From: Cichorium intybus
Taxonomy: Eukaryota; Streptophyta; Magnoliopsida; Asterales; Asteraceae
DNA length: 64,000 bases
Direction: 5' to 3'
Assembly (NCBI GenBank): GCA_023525715.1
Contig: CM042009.1
Coordinates: 129,696,145-129,760,144, forward strand
Shown here one piece after another: positions 11,006-21,966 of this stretch (position 1 is its first letter; every line of letters starts with the position of its first letter). The translations under genes were made by a program, and so were the position numbers. The notes beneath the pieces were generated by a model. It ran no database searches, was not told where the DNA came from, and saw only the letters and a list, made by a program, of their open reading frames with translations.

Positions 11006-11345
11006 GTGAGTTTACACGTGAATGCTTTAAGCGGAGGCTTAGCTCGCCAGCAGTCTATGTCATTCTTGGGGAAAGCCATTGAAGGCATATGGTAACTAAG
11101 CATCATAATCTCCCCATTTAGTATCATAAGTTCGTTTTCTCTAATTAATTAACAATCTTTTTTTATATAAAAAAGGCCCACGAATGTGGTGGTATATGGT
11201 GCAGAGTACTTTTTCGGTGCTGGAATCCAACAAATTACCGCTGGTACATCAACATAAGGTACACCACTCCAAGTAGTTGATCTTGGTGTCACCCATGTCC
11301 CAAATGATGTCTTTGAAATGTACCTGAATGAAACTAACATGAGTG
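11006..11345 (+). pseudogene. DeSI-type (PPPDE) desumoylating peptidase pseudogene
   Basis: DeSI proteins are thiol isopeptidases of the PPPDE fold. Exon 11006-11091 translates to VSLHVNALSGGLARQQSMSF followed by LGKAIEGIW, matching the family's VSLHVYDLSQGLARQLS..LGK..EGIWHT opening. After a GT..AG-bounded gap, 11176-11345 gives TNVVVYGAEYFFGAGIQQIT, then AGTST, a TAA stop, then GTPLQVVDLGVTHVP and DVFEMYL. The expected Tyr-Gly at the stop and the His of the IWHT motif (here WPTN) are lost. The C-terminal half with the catalytic Cys (HNCN..SNEV in relatives) is not found downstream. It is a captured or decayed fragment ending upstream of the Helitron terminus at 13548. Confidence 0.8.
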
Positions 11346-11531
11346 TGTTTGATAAAAAAAATTTCTTGATTATAGATATTAGTAGAAACGAAGAGACTTG
11401 GGGGTTTTATAGCTGGTGAGTGGTGATCTACCAAAAAAACCCTTTACGATTTTATGTTTTTGTATTCTTTCATTTTTCTCAACAGCACTTTATGATGCAA
11501 ATTTTTAATGTTTATTTTATCTCAAATGCAG

Positions 11532-12993
11532 AGGCAAGCCAAACATTGGAATCTCTCAAGTATGTATGTTGGAAGAAGGGGATGATATCATGAATCCCTG
11601 TTACGGTAAACACTACATATGTCTTTGAATTGAAATTCAAACATTTGATTGCAAAAATCAACTTCAATATAGTTTTCTGTAAATTCCCAAATTGAAAGCA
11701 AACTTATAACTCCTCCGTGTCTGAACGCTTAAGACTCCCTAATTGTGATTGCTGATTTTTCTTTATTTATTTGAATTTAATATTCAATAACAAGAAATTT
11801 GGGCCCTTTAATTCTCTTCAATTTCTTTTAATTTGGGTTTCGGGGGACTAAAATTGATTCTAAGGCATTTCATTTCATTTATGCGAAATGGATACTAAAG
11901 TTTTCATATTCAAATTTAGAAGATTTTTATAATGTTGATTCAAATTTATAAAGTTTTCATATTCATCTGATGGCTCTTAACTCTTAAGTCTTATCAATAA
12001 GTGCGCAAGAAATGAAGGTGCAATCGGTCAACATGCTTCGTGTTAATATGCGTGATTTGGTGTACCTATTGGTTCATACACGTGAAGTAAATACGAAAAA
12101 TAGTGACGAATTAATTATTGATTCAATTGAAGATGATGTACAATGTTGTACTAGGGAATAAATGAAAGTACGTTGTTATTTCTTCTATTATTGTCTAATT
12201 CTTAATGAATTTATGATTTGCTGTAGATACGAGAAGAAGCTTATGCATTTGCTTGTGCAATGCTAATTCAAGTAAATCACACACAAACACACACACACAC
12301 ACACTAACTCTCTCTTACTCTATTTTTTGATCAATTATTTGAAATATTCACAAGTGACCTTGGTTTTTTTTTGTTTTTTTCTTGGTCATGACAGATTCAG
12401 AAGTTAAAACTCGACATTGAAATGTGACTTGAGGTTATATAAATTATTTTCTGATTAATATTATTCACACTAATGAATTTATTACAAATAGGGCAATGAT
12501 GGAGTTGAATCAAATATTGAGGGCAAATGAGATAAACTGTCATACTTGCTGCTTTACCAACATTCTTTCTTTCTCTTGAGGTGCTCATGTTATTGCATGC
12601 TTCAGTCAAACAGGTATTCCGTTACAATACAATCATTAAAAGACCAAAATACCCCCCAATTATCTTTCAATCTTTTTTTCCTCAGGGCAGGGCAAAAGGC
12701 TGAGGGAAAATTGCGCGAGTCCAAAGAAGGCTATTAATTGTTGAAGTCGAGAAGAAAACCTTGTAGTTTCAAAATTGCATTGATCAAGGGCTGGTAAAAA
12801 ATAAAAAAGATTACGTTTTTTATTTATTATTCTTTTACTAATATAAGTTTAATAATTTTAAATTTAGGATCTTATATTATTATTTTTTGTAGGAGAAAGA
12901 TGCGCAATGTATGTACGGATTCATTTTGTATACTTTAGACCGGCTTTACAGAGCCGTATAGACGCATGCAAAGGCAACCGGCGAGTGGCAAAG
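11532..12993 (+). pseudogene. Unrecognised multi-exon gene fragment
   Basis: Exon-like blocks on the plus strand with splice-like borders. 11532-11606 gives GKPNIGISQVCMLEEGDDIM; 12010-12165 gives MKVQSVNMLRVNMRDLVYLL then EVNTKNSDELIIDSIEDD; 12229-12270 gives IREEAYAFACAMLIQ followed by GTAAAT; 12393-12418 continues IQKLKLDIEM then a stop; 12893-12993 gives EKDAQCMYGFILYTLDRLYR then AV, a TAG stop, and THAKATGEWQR. The blocks look like coding sequence of a conserved protein, but I do not recognise the family and it may comprise more than one source gene. In-frame stops mark it as non-functional. It lies between the DeSI piece and a Helitron 3' end, in the same strand sense. Confidence 0.5.
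12279..12304. repeat. (CA)n microsatellite
   Basis: A run of CA dinucleotides with one AAC interruption, in what looks like an intron of the unrecognised fragment. Confidence 0.9.
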
Positions 12994-13521
12994 GTTAGTT
13001 TAATCTTTTTTTTTACATATTTTTATGTCACTTTGTTAATTTACTAAATTGCAATTTTAATGAAGGAAAAGAAAAGGTCATCATCGCTTCAAGCAACTGA
13101 TGGAGCCACCTGATAATGATGGAAAGACGATAATGAAGAAGTTGACACAGGTTTGGAAGTACCAATGCTTCATTTAAATTTCTCTATTTATAAACTCTAA
13201 AACTTACAACTTTTCAAGTAATATGTCTAAGCGTAAAACTCATGAAACGATTGTGAGCTATTCCATTTTTGACATCCCAAGTCACTAAATGTTCTAATTT
13301 TGTTCGTACTTGTGCGTTGAACTTTGCAATAAAAATTCCATTATATCAATTATTTATTATGGTTAATACAATAATGTATTTTAATTAGCAAATGTTTTAT
13401 ATAGTTTTAACTTCGACAAGATTGCATCATGTAGAAAGTCGCTTCAGGATTCGCGAAAATAAAGCGTTCCGACACACCCCGACCCACTCAACAAGCTGGG
13501 CCACCTACTGAACTGACGGAA

Positions 13522-13548
13522 CTCGTGCATCGCACGAGACCCCGCTAG
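13522..13548 (+). mobile_element. Helitron 3' terminus
   Basis: A 7-bp stem with a 3-nt loop (CTCGTGC ATC GCACGAG, 13522-13538) lies six bases before a terminal CTAG (13545-13548), which is followed by T. This is the structure of plant Helitron 3' ends, which insert between A and T. The element would extend to lower coordinates and so include the DeSI and unrecognised exon pieces. I could not place the 5' TC end, so its length is unknown. Confidence 0.75.
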
Positions 13549-13640
13549 TTAATTATTAATTTATGTAACCTTTGAAGGACATTTTCAACGTTATTCTAGA
13601 ATAATGTGTATTATCATAATTTAATACTTATACTTGTAAC

Positions 13641-14034
13641 ATTGGGCGTGTTTGGCATGAAGTTTTTGGGAGCGTTTGAGAGCTTCTAGCTTCTAGCTTC
13701 TAGGAAATAGCTCTAATAAAAACCAAAAGCTTCGTTCGGCGACACGAGTTTGAAGCTTTTATTTTAAACTAAAACGCTACTATTTTAAAAGCTAGTTGAA
13801 GTAGCGTTTAACAAAAAGCTCTGCTAATTATACCATTAATTGCCAGAATACCCTTAAAACTATAACCAATAATTACGCAGATGTCATTTTATGTAATTTT
13901 ACATATTTTAAAAGTTTCCAACTATTTTTGCCGAACAGTCATATACAAACTAAAAGTCACAGCTTCCAGCTACCGCTTACCCGCTACCCGCTACCAACTA
14001 CCAGCTTCCAGCTAGTTTTGCCAAACACGCCAAT
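13641..14034. mobile_element. MITE with GGCGTGTTTGGCA inverted ends
   Basis: The left end reads ATTGGGCGTGTTTGGCA and the right end is its near-perfect inverse (TGCCAAACACGCCAAT in effect), about 390 bp apart. Next to the right end, subterminal CAGCTTCCAGCTACC.. repeats mirror GAGCTTCTAGCTTCTAG.. on the left. No coding sequence. A target duplication could not be decided because the ends themselves include ATT/AAT, so the superfamily (hAT or Harbinger type) is left open. Confidence 0.75.
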
Positions 14035-14161
14035 TCTATTTTTTATATAGTAATGTAATATGGTAAAAACACATAACTGAAATAATATCATTGTTTTTTA
14101 CAAAAATATGGTCCTGTAAAACATTTTGGACAATAAGTCCATTAACTTCACATCAAAATAA

Positions 14162-14512
14162 GGGGGAAATGACTTAATAGGGTAACAAATTTTTAAAATT
14201 GTTAATATTTGATCACTGAACTTATTTTTGTGTTTGCTTTACCATAAACTTTTAAAATTGTTCATACTTAGTCACTTTTGTTTTTTTACGTATGACAATT
14301 GGACTTATTTTTTTGTACACATATTACCATTAAACTTATTCTTTTTGTACACATATGACCAATAACATAATGATCATATTTGTGGACAGAAAAAATATAA
14401 GTGACTAATGAACAATTTTAAAAAGTTCGTGGGTAAATCAAACACAAAAATAAGTTCAGTGACTAAATATGTACAATTTTAAAAGTTCGTTACCCTATCA
14501 AGTCATTATCCC
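14162..14512. mobile_element. Mutator-type MITE with long inverted repeats
   Basis: A 351-bp element flanked by the 9-bp duplication TCAAAATAA (14153-14161 and 14513-14521). The two halves are inverted copies of each other over roughly 150 bp each (left GACTTAATAGGGTAAC, right GTTACCCTATCAAGTC). Nine-base duplications and long inverted repeats fit Mutator-like elements. Confidence 0.85.
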
Positions 14513-14544
14513 TCAAAATAATCATACTAAAGCATTTCATTAAA

Positions 14545-14880
14545 AAATGCAATATTGCAAAAAATGTTCCCTATGGTTTGCGATTTTCTGTGGATAGGTC
14601 CCTGAACTTTCAAAATTGTGAAAATAGTCCTTGTTTTGGGGTTTCTTTGTGTTTCTAGTCCTTAGCCTTAACAGGCGTTACTTTGTGGTTGTTAAGTCTT
14701 TCATGTGCATAGTACACAAGGGCAAATATGTCCTTTCCATTTTCGGGACCTTTTTTTGCTATTACTCGTTCATAAAACCCTACATGTCTTTTTCTCCAAT
14801 GTATACTTCCATCTTCTTCCCCAACGTATCACTATGGTGCTATGTTTATGTGGGAAAGTGATTGTCGTGAAAACGTCTTG
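14545..14880. mobile_element. Possible terminal region of the Mutator element
   Basis: Sequence with TGTTCCCTATGGTTTG, GGTCCCTGAACTTT and TAGTCCTTG resembles the long terminal regions of plant Mutator-like elements and lies beyond the 3' end of the minus-strand MULE transposase at 15790-17520. The matching inverted copy was not found on the other side, so this is tentative. Confidence 0.4.
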
Positions 14881-15185
14881 AACATCAACAAACCCCGACA
14901 GACGTTTCTATCTTGACCTAAAAAGGTAAAGTCTTACATTTCCATTATTTATTTTGGTGATGCTAACCTAACCTAATGACCTTTCGATTTTCCCCTTTTT
15001 GAAGGATTCTATGTGTTGGTTTATAGGATAGGTTGATCCTCCTATGTGTGTAACGTCCAAACAAATAAAACCTGACCTACTAATAAATATCAACAAATTA
15101 CAGGCTTTGTGTCATGCCTTGGAAAATGAGGTCTTGAAGTTAAAGGTCTTCATGTTATTAAGCTAGGTTATTTTTGTGGTTCTTA

Positions 15186-15700
15186 TCATATGGTTCGTGT
15201 AGGTATTAGGTCTAGAAGTTGGGGTTTTTGAAGAATGACAAAAGTATGTGGTTTTTGGGTGGATTGTTGTATTTTGGTAGTTTTACCTATGTTCTTAGAA
15301 AGGTCAGTTGATTGTAGGATCACAGTAAGTTGTTTATGTACAAATTTGCTATCAATATGAATGTCTAGTATTTGAAAATGCATTTGTTCATGAAATGTGC
15401 AAAAAAAACAACAAAGTTGTATGTCCAAGAGCAAAACACATTTATCATAACAACCCATAAATTTAACCAAAAAGTCAATTACAATATCCAAAATATGGTG
15501 CAATTACAATATCTAAAACGTCGATTACATGAAATGTACAAAAAGACAACAAAGTCTTATGCCAAATGGTGCAATTATAATATCGAAAATATGCATCAAA
15601 ACTATGCATCCAAACAACCATAACTTTAACCAAAATAATCAACAAACCATATAGTACAATTACAATATCCAAAATATGCATCCAAAGAACCATAAGTCCT
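15186..15700. repeat. Degenerate tandem repeats
   Basis: Variants of AATTACAATATCCAAAATATG and of ACAAAGTCTTATGCCAAA recur several times between 15370 and 15690. The open frames here are read across these repeats and carry no family features. This is probably non-coding filler of the Mutator element. Confidence 0.6.
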
Positions 15701-15789
15701 AGGTTTTAAACAATAAGACTAATACATAAGTTATAAGTACCAATACACCAAAATCCTAAACAAAAACAACACTTGCCTTCAACCATCAC

Positions 15790-17520
15790 CTAGCTTGACA
15801 CCGACCTTCACCTACCTCCTTAACCCTTGCATGTTCTTGAGTTGTGCCCCTTATTTTTGCATTTGCTACATGTGAGACTCACATATTTCTTTGTAAGCTT
15901 TTGAACTCCATTTGGACCAAATATTAAGCCTTCTTATTGACTAAAAACTTGCCTTTAACTCCTCCTTTGACTTTGAGATCTCCTTTGCCTTTGACTAAGC
16001 CTTTTATCCTCAGTTTGTTTTGGTTTTTCTTAGATCTACCAGCCTGATTATGATTGGGTGGTGGAGTAAGTTTTGTTGGACATGAACTTATATGCCACAT
16101 CATTCTTACTTTAATGGGTTCAACCTTATAGAAATATGCATCCTTCCATGTGTCTAGTCAGTAAATCTTGTGTACCCACATGTAAATGTCTCCAATATCC
16201 TTTGAGTTCCTGGTCATTTCATCGAGGGTAACAATGGCATGTTTACAAGGGATGCCTATCAACTCCCGCTTTCTACAACTACAAGTGTTGTTCTTAACAT
16301 CTACAACATGCTAATCTTGCCATGCCCCAGATACCTAGTACTTTGTTGGATTAGGTGCTAAGGCATGACTAATAATTTGTATTTACCTAATTAATAGAAG
16401 CAAAGTCCATTTGGGTTGCTCTCATAGCTAGAGGTTTGGCAGAATTTCCAGAAGAGAGAAAGATTGATTTATTATATGATTAATAAAGTAATACAAATAA
16501 AATAAATAGTTTATTAATATATTAAAGTGATAATATATTAATTAGAAACTATATTAATTAATTAGAACTTAATATGGAATTAATTGGATTTAATTTGGTG
16601 ATTAATTTAATTAATTAAAGGTGCAGGGGCTGAATTATAATTATTCAATAGTTGAGTAAGTGACAATTATGGTAGTTTAAGTGGCCAACGAAATTATGGA
16701 GAGATTATCCATAATTTCGATTATTATATGTTAGGATAAATAGATTTGAATTGATAGATAAATGTTTATCTTATTTGAATTCAAAAAGGTTTATCTCTAA
16801 AGGCTTATCTGTTGGCCAAATGGAAACTATAAATAGGGGTCCTGGGAAACCCTTTTCTACGCCTCATTCTACTCACTTTCTCTCTAGAATTTTGTGACCT
16901 ATCCCTCTGGCTCCCTGGGTGTGATCTCATTTGAGGCAGGACAATTGTGATGCTTAGTTTCCAAGAAAACCTAAAGGTTAGTTTTTCTGATTTATTTCTT
17001 TAGTAATTTTTCTGTTGGCCTTTAGGAATTATTTATATGTTCAAAGTTAGAAAACATAGATCCAATTTAGGTTGCATGTGAACTTAGGGTTTTAGTTTAT
17101 AGATTTGCTTAAAACCTTTCATACTTATCACCCCTATTCCACTAGCTACGTATTGTGAAGCATGAGACTTGTTTACCTTCAATATACTAGTAGCAGTGGG
17201 TGTTAGAGGTCCATTTTCCTTACACAACGCCTTCATCACATTACAGATTCCTTTCATTAGGTACCACCTAATGATAGGTTTGTCCTTCTCTTGTATAATC
17301 TTACTGTTAAAAACCTCACACTAGTTGTTTAACAATATATTAGAAATTGTTCTTTCTGTTACAAAGAATAAATTAAACATCAAGTGCATTACCAAATGTA
17401 ATCAATTAATTTGTATTTAATAATATACCAGTGAAATGGCTTCTTGCGCAGTGTTATGGAGGAATTTGTCTCGTCCATTTACATGCCTTTTTCATGCTTT
17501 TAGTGACGCTTTATTTATAC
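15790..17520 (-). pseudogene. Mutator-like (MuDR) transposase pseudogene, split by an insertion
   Basis: Minus-strand pieces of a MULE transposase, the enzyme that mobilises Mutator elements. From N to C: IPP-stop-HCARSHFT near 17430-17500; LLNN..EVFNSK and the block GPLTPTATSILKV at about 17150-17340; then, after an interruption, SHALAPNPTKY and the SWIM zinc finger CSCRKRELIGIPCKHAIVTL (CxC..CxH) at about 16220-16330. After it come WVHKIYWLDTWKDAYFYKVEP and MWHISSCPTKLTPPPNHNQ down to about 16030, then a basic tail with remains of a zinc knuckle. Several stops occur (for example the one in IPP-stop-HC), and about 750 bp of unrelated sequence splits the gene. The catalytic DDE region is not visible. 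Confidence 0.8.
16385..17125 (+). mobile_element. LTR-like insertion inside the Mutator transposase
   Basis: Roughly 740 bp that interrupts the MULE coding homology. It has an AT-rich left half (TTAATTAATTAG repeats), then CTATAAATAGG at about 16828-16838, which looks like an LTR TATA box, followed by a pyrimidine-rich leader (CTCACTTTCTCTCTAG). This is the layout of a copia solo LTR in plus orientation. Exact TG..CA borders and a target duplication were not resolved. Confidence 0.5.
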
Positions 17521-18180
17521 TAAAATTTATATTCAAATTTTAGATATACTTTTTTTAAAATTTAAGTGAAATATAAAGTAATAATAAGGCAATTAAGATA
17601 ATCAATTGAAACACACTATCATTACTTCAATCCAAATTTGTCTACCAGTAATATTTAAAACACAAATGTATATTAAAATGTTTAAGAAATCTTAATGTTA
17701 TGATATACTAAAAACATTAAACTATCAAACTAAATATTGTTGGAGAAGAAACACAGAACTTGATTGATCTCGAAATTTGTATATTATTGCCTGCAATAAA
17801 TCCAAAGCAAGAAAAAAAACGGTGAAATATGCAAATAAATCGGATATCCAAAGCATATCTAACTTAGTTTCTGTTTTTGCCATTACCAATGTCAAACTTA
17901 AATGCCAATCCAGGTAAACAATTAAATCAAGAATAAGAATAGCAAAATGGTTTCATAACTTTGATAATCTAAAAAATTCAATAACTCACGTTTAATAAAA
18001 AAATATTAATAAAATCTACTACTTTAAGCCCATTTGAAATAATATAAGCAATAATAGCTTGTGGTAGAAAGCACGCATAACTACAAAAAAGGACTTGATT
18101 AAATTATGACTAAATAAGAAAACGTTCATATACAAAATCCCAAATTACATGATTAATATTCCAGACCAAACCAAGAAAAT
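17521..18180. other. No recognisable gene; AT-rich
   Basis: Low-complexity AT-rich sequence with many stops in all frames. Nothing identifiable. Confidence 0.5.
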
Positions 18181-18557
18181 GTATATTTAGGGTTGCTAGT
18201 GTGCTTGTAGTATCGCTAATATGCTTTTAGCGTCTAATGTGCTTTTGCTGTTTGTTATTTTTAGCCTCTTTGGATGGATTTTTGAAGGCTTGATGATGCT
18301 TGAAGGATGGTAGTATTGCTAGAAGTTTTTTCTCTTTTGTAAAGCTTCAAAGATCTATATTTATCTGGACCATTGTGAGTAAAGTTTCTACCTTTATGAT
18401 TTGTTAAGGTTATTATGATGTTTCTAGTGCGATTTTGTGGTTTGAAATGATGTAATGGTCCCTGTTGTTGATTGTCAATGGTTGGAAAAGATAAAGTTTG
18501 GAACTTTATGCCTTAGGGTCTGAGTTAGAACCATTTGATTGGTTTAGAGAGTAAGCC

Positions 18558-19423
18558 TGTTGGATTGTAAGATTGGATATATTTCGATGAGCATTACAGA
18601 ACATACACCCGGATATATATAATATACCCATACAATATATTCTAACACAAGACCCATACTATATTACAAATAAAAAACCCAGCCCATACTATGTTGTCTA
18701 ACAACCCATACTATGTTGTCTAGCATCCCCCCGCAGTTGGAACGGGAGTGGACGTTCAAACTGAAACATGAAAATAGAGATAGAGATGACTTCAGTTGGA
18801 GTTGAAGTCTGTGGTTGTGAAGACGACGTTGTAGCACTAGCAGCTGTAGTTTTAGAGGAAGTCTGAAACCCCAAATATGAACTTGATGTTCCAGTAGAAG
18901 TTGCAATATTAAGAGGGCTAGCAGAGCTTGAAGAAGCAGTTGTAGTACTAGAAGAAGATGACACACCTGATGATAACCATGCTCGAACTCGAAGAAGCCC
19001 CAAATATGTGTGTTTGATCAGGACATAAAATGATAGAAAGAGAAAGATGAGAGAGAAGCAGGAGAACAAATGCAGCAGCCTCGTTTCATGAAGAAAACAA
19101 AGGCGACGAGTAGCCGAGAAGAAATTTGGATACATAGGTGGGGAGGTGCAAGGTGAAGAAACCATGATGCATGTATGCATGCATGTGTGTGTTTGTCTTG
19201 TATTCAAACCGAGCAAGAAAAAAAAGAAAGAAAGAAAGAGGATCAAAAGAACTAGAAAAGATCAAAGTGTATCTGAGTGTGTCAGGGGCATTACCCAAAA
19301 ACAAGAAATTCCACGCATGCTCTTGATGACAGCATAAAGCATGGGGAAAGGATTTTTTTTTTTTAACAATACTGTATTGAAATGTATAGAGAGTACATTC
19401 TGCATGAGTAGTAGTACTCTGCC

Positions 19424-19455
<32 letters not shown>

Positions 19456-20506
19456 GGAGGAAGGAGTTGGTGGGTAGAACTTGGTGGTGACAGTGTTGTT
19501 TCTATCAAAGAAGGTGTGACCAAAGGTGTGGCTGACGGCACCAATCGCCGGAGTGCAGCTTTGTTGTGACTCGAGGGTGAGATGTGAACTCCGAGCATGG
19601 TTGTGGCAGCGGTGTTTCCGGTGCTTGGAAGCCACCGAGTATGTGAGAGAAACGATTGCGAGTTGCTAGCCCACCGTCCAAGGAGAGATGCCTAACGGAG
19701 GTGGGTGGTTGAATCACTTCGTCAGAGAATATGGTGGAGCTCCGTCCGAGAGATCACCGGCGGTGGTTCCTAACGTGATTGCAAACAGAGAGAGAATGAA
19801 GAGGGGTATCAATGGTCTCAGCAACCATATAATCGAAGCAGCAGCAAGGGGCATGACGGCTGGTCGCCGTTGCCGGAGATGAAGAAGTCGACAGACTTGG
19901 AAGCGGGGCTGATTCGGCAGTGGCGAAGGACGGTAGCAGGGTTGGTTGAGCTGAAGAAGAGGTCGGGGGCGGCGGAGATCCGCCGGGAACGTGTGAGATC
20001 CAGTAAAGAAGAATCCCTGCGACTGAGCAGTGGCGGTGGAAGTGGTGCCCGGAGAAATGAAGCCAAAGAGAGCACCACCGCTTGTGGTGGTGGAGGTGGC
20101 TACCGGAGCACTGAAGCCAAAGTGAGCATGGGTTTTACAGAAGAAGGAAGGGAAGGAAAATGAAGGTGGAGCAGGTGGGTTTACGAGATGGGGAGAGACG
20201 AGGAGAGGAGAGTATCAGTAGAAAAGGAAGATTGAAACCGAACGAAGCAAGAGGAAGGCACCTCCGACGACGCCAAAAGAATGTCGCCGGAGGTGACAGC
20301 GGCGACACGAGGTTGTGGTCAGACCCGCTCTGATACCATGTTGGATTGTAAGATTGGATATATTTCGATGAGCATTACAGAACATACACCCGGATATATA
20401 TAATATACCCATACAATATATTCTAACACAAGACCCATACTATATTACAAATACAAAACCCAGCCCATACTATGTTGTCTAACAACCCATACTATGTTGT
20501 CTAACA
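18558..20506 (-). mobile_element. Small non-autonomous LTR retrotransposon (TRIM-like, 1.95 kb)
   Basis: Complete element with 168-bp LTRs (18558-18725 and 20339-20506) that differ at about two positions, both starting TGTTGGATTG and ending TCTARCA. The target duplication AAGCC is at 18553-18557 and 20507-20511. The PBS GCTCTGATACCA (20327-20338; minus strand TGGTATCAGAGC, initiator-Met) abuts the right LTR, and a polypurine tract (minus-strand GCGGGGGGA) abuts the left LTR, so it is transcribed on the minus strand. The 1.6-kb interior has a GC-rich leader and no gag or pol; open frames at 18698-19598 are Ser/Leu-rich low complexity. It must use enzymes from other elements. It is slightly longer than classic TRIMs. 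Confidence 0.92.
19425..19453. repeat. (GA)n microsatellite
   Basis: About 14 GA units inside the TRIM-like element. Confidence 0.9.
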
Positions 20507-21120
20507 AAGCCAAACTCTTTTTGGTGGTTTAGTTGAAGTTTTGGACCATTTTAGACTTGGATATGATTATTGGACTGACATGGTTATGTTTGGATATTAA
20601 AGTTACGATTTTTATGGACTTAGAGACTGTTTGAAAGATCCCTGGAAGGATTAAGACCTTGGCTGAATGGATTAAAAACTTAATGGACATTTCTGGACTG
20701 TTCATAGTTAGCAATGCTAACTTGAGGAGTTAGCGGCGCTAACTGTGCATGTTGACTTTTGTTGACCTTGACCTTTGACCGTTGACTTTTTGACCACTTT
20801 TACTTTTGGTCAAACTTGAGGGTTTTGGATACCGGTTTTAGACGATATCATGTTTGGGATTTAGTAAGTTCTAAGTGGGGTTTATCCTTGTTAGGAAGTG
20901 CGTATTGTCGGGATATGAGGGCACTCGCATAAACTATAGTCTAGCTTGAGGTCGTGAATCAGGTGAGTCTTCTCACTATATTATGGGTGATGTTACATGT
21001 GTAGATAGTCTTTATTATTTTGTGTAATAATGTGATTATTTGTGCTTTACGTGTTTGCTGACGAAAGTCGATGACTGCCAGACTATGGCCCGACAGTGTC
21101 GGCTTGAGAGCCGATGACGA

Positions 21121-21250
21121 TGTTTGCCGACGAAAGCTGATGATGATGTTTGCTGGCGAAAGCCGATGACGATGATTACCGGCGAACGCCGATGACGATG
21201 TTTGCCGGCGAAAGCCGATGACGATGTTTGCCGACGAAAGTCGATGATGA
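21121..21250 (+). repeat. Tandem repeat, 26-bp unit, five copies
   Basis: The unit TGTTTGCCGGCGAAAGCCGA plus TGACGA is repeated five times with small changes, within the gypsy LTR. GC-rich compared with its surroundings, like the repeats in the LTRs at 39669-39809 and 45497-45637. Confidence 0.9.
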
Positions 21251-21825
21251 TTTTTATGTGATGGATCGTGTGGTATTTTTGGGGAATTCACTAAGCTTTA
21301 TGCTTACCCTTTCACCCTAACTATTTTTCAGGTAATCGCTGGCTTGAGCTTGGAGCACGGCGCGACTGTACCGCATCTGAGGTTTCAAATTAAGTCTTCC
21401 GCTGGATAATGTTTACAAATGTTTTGTTAGATATGTTTTGATATGTTTTAAATATTAAGTTTTAGTTTGGATGATTTTATTTGAATAACCCGTTTTACGA
21501 ATTTATACTGTTTTAAATCGAAAATTTTATTACAAAATTTGGGACGTTACACATACCTTTATTGGATTCCTTGGTGTTATAGAACATGAATGATTTTTTT
21601 GTCTAAAAAGGATCTCCAATAAACTATTAGGGTACACGGTATAGCAAGCGGGTTCGAGAAAGATGGTGTGCGGGATGGGGCGGTACCTCCGGTACCGCCA
21701 CCTCGTGGCTTCGGTACCGAGCAAAAGTGTGCTAGGCGGCTTCGGTTGATGGATTGGGAAACCGCATGAACCCACTCCATTTAAAAAAAAACTTTTAATC
21801 TTTATTAAAAATTACCCTCCCCTCA

Positions 21826-21840
21826 TCCCTATAAATACCA
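21826..21840 (+). promoter_or_regulatory. Likely TATA box of the Harbinger transposase
   Basis: CTATAAATACC at about 21829-21839 lies roughly 130 nt before the transposase ATG at 21967, followed by a pyrimidine-rich leader. Position and sequence fit a plant core promoter. Confidence 0.55.
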
Positions 21841-21966
21841 CATCTTCACTCCTTAAAAAATCAAACCTTCACCATTCTTTCTTTCTCTCAACAGTAACTC
21901 TCTTTTACCCCTTTCCAAAAAAAACCCTTATTTGTTATCCCAATTTCAGTTTTATTTTAAATTGAA

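Larger units (their letters stand above)
18180..21551 (+). mobile_element. Gypsy LTR (solo or truncated) interrupted by a small LTR element
   Basis: 18180-18557 and 20507-21551 read as one LTR split by the element at 18558-20506. The right end GGGACGTTACA (inverse TGTAACGTCCC) is the terminal form of gypsy LTRs in this window, and 21260-21551 is the inverted homologue of 4833-5130. A 26-bp tandem repeat lies at 21121-21250. No PBS follows 21551, so this is a solo or truncated LTR. The left border is uncertain. Confidence 0.6.

Noticed and set aside
18698..19598. Ser/Leu-rich minus-strand frames as gag of the small LTR element
   Set aside because: Low-complexity overlapping frames with no gag or zinc-knuckle motif; the element is better read as non-coding.
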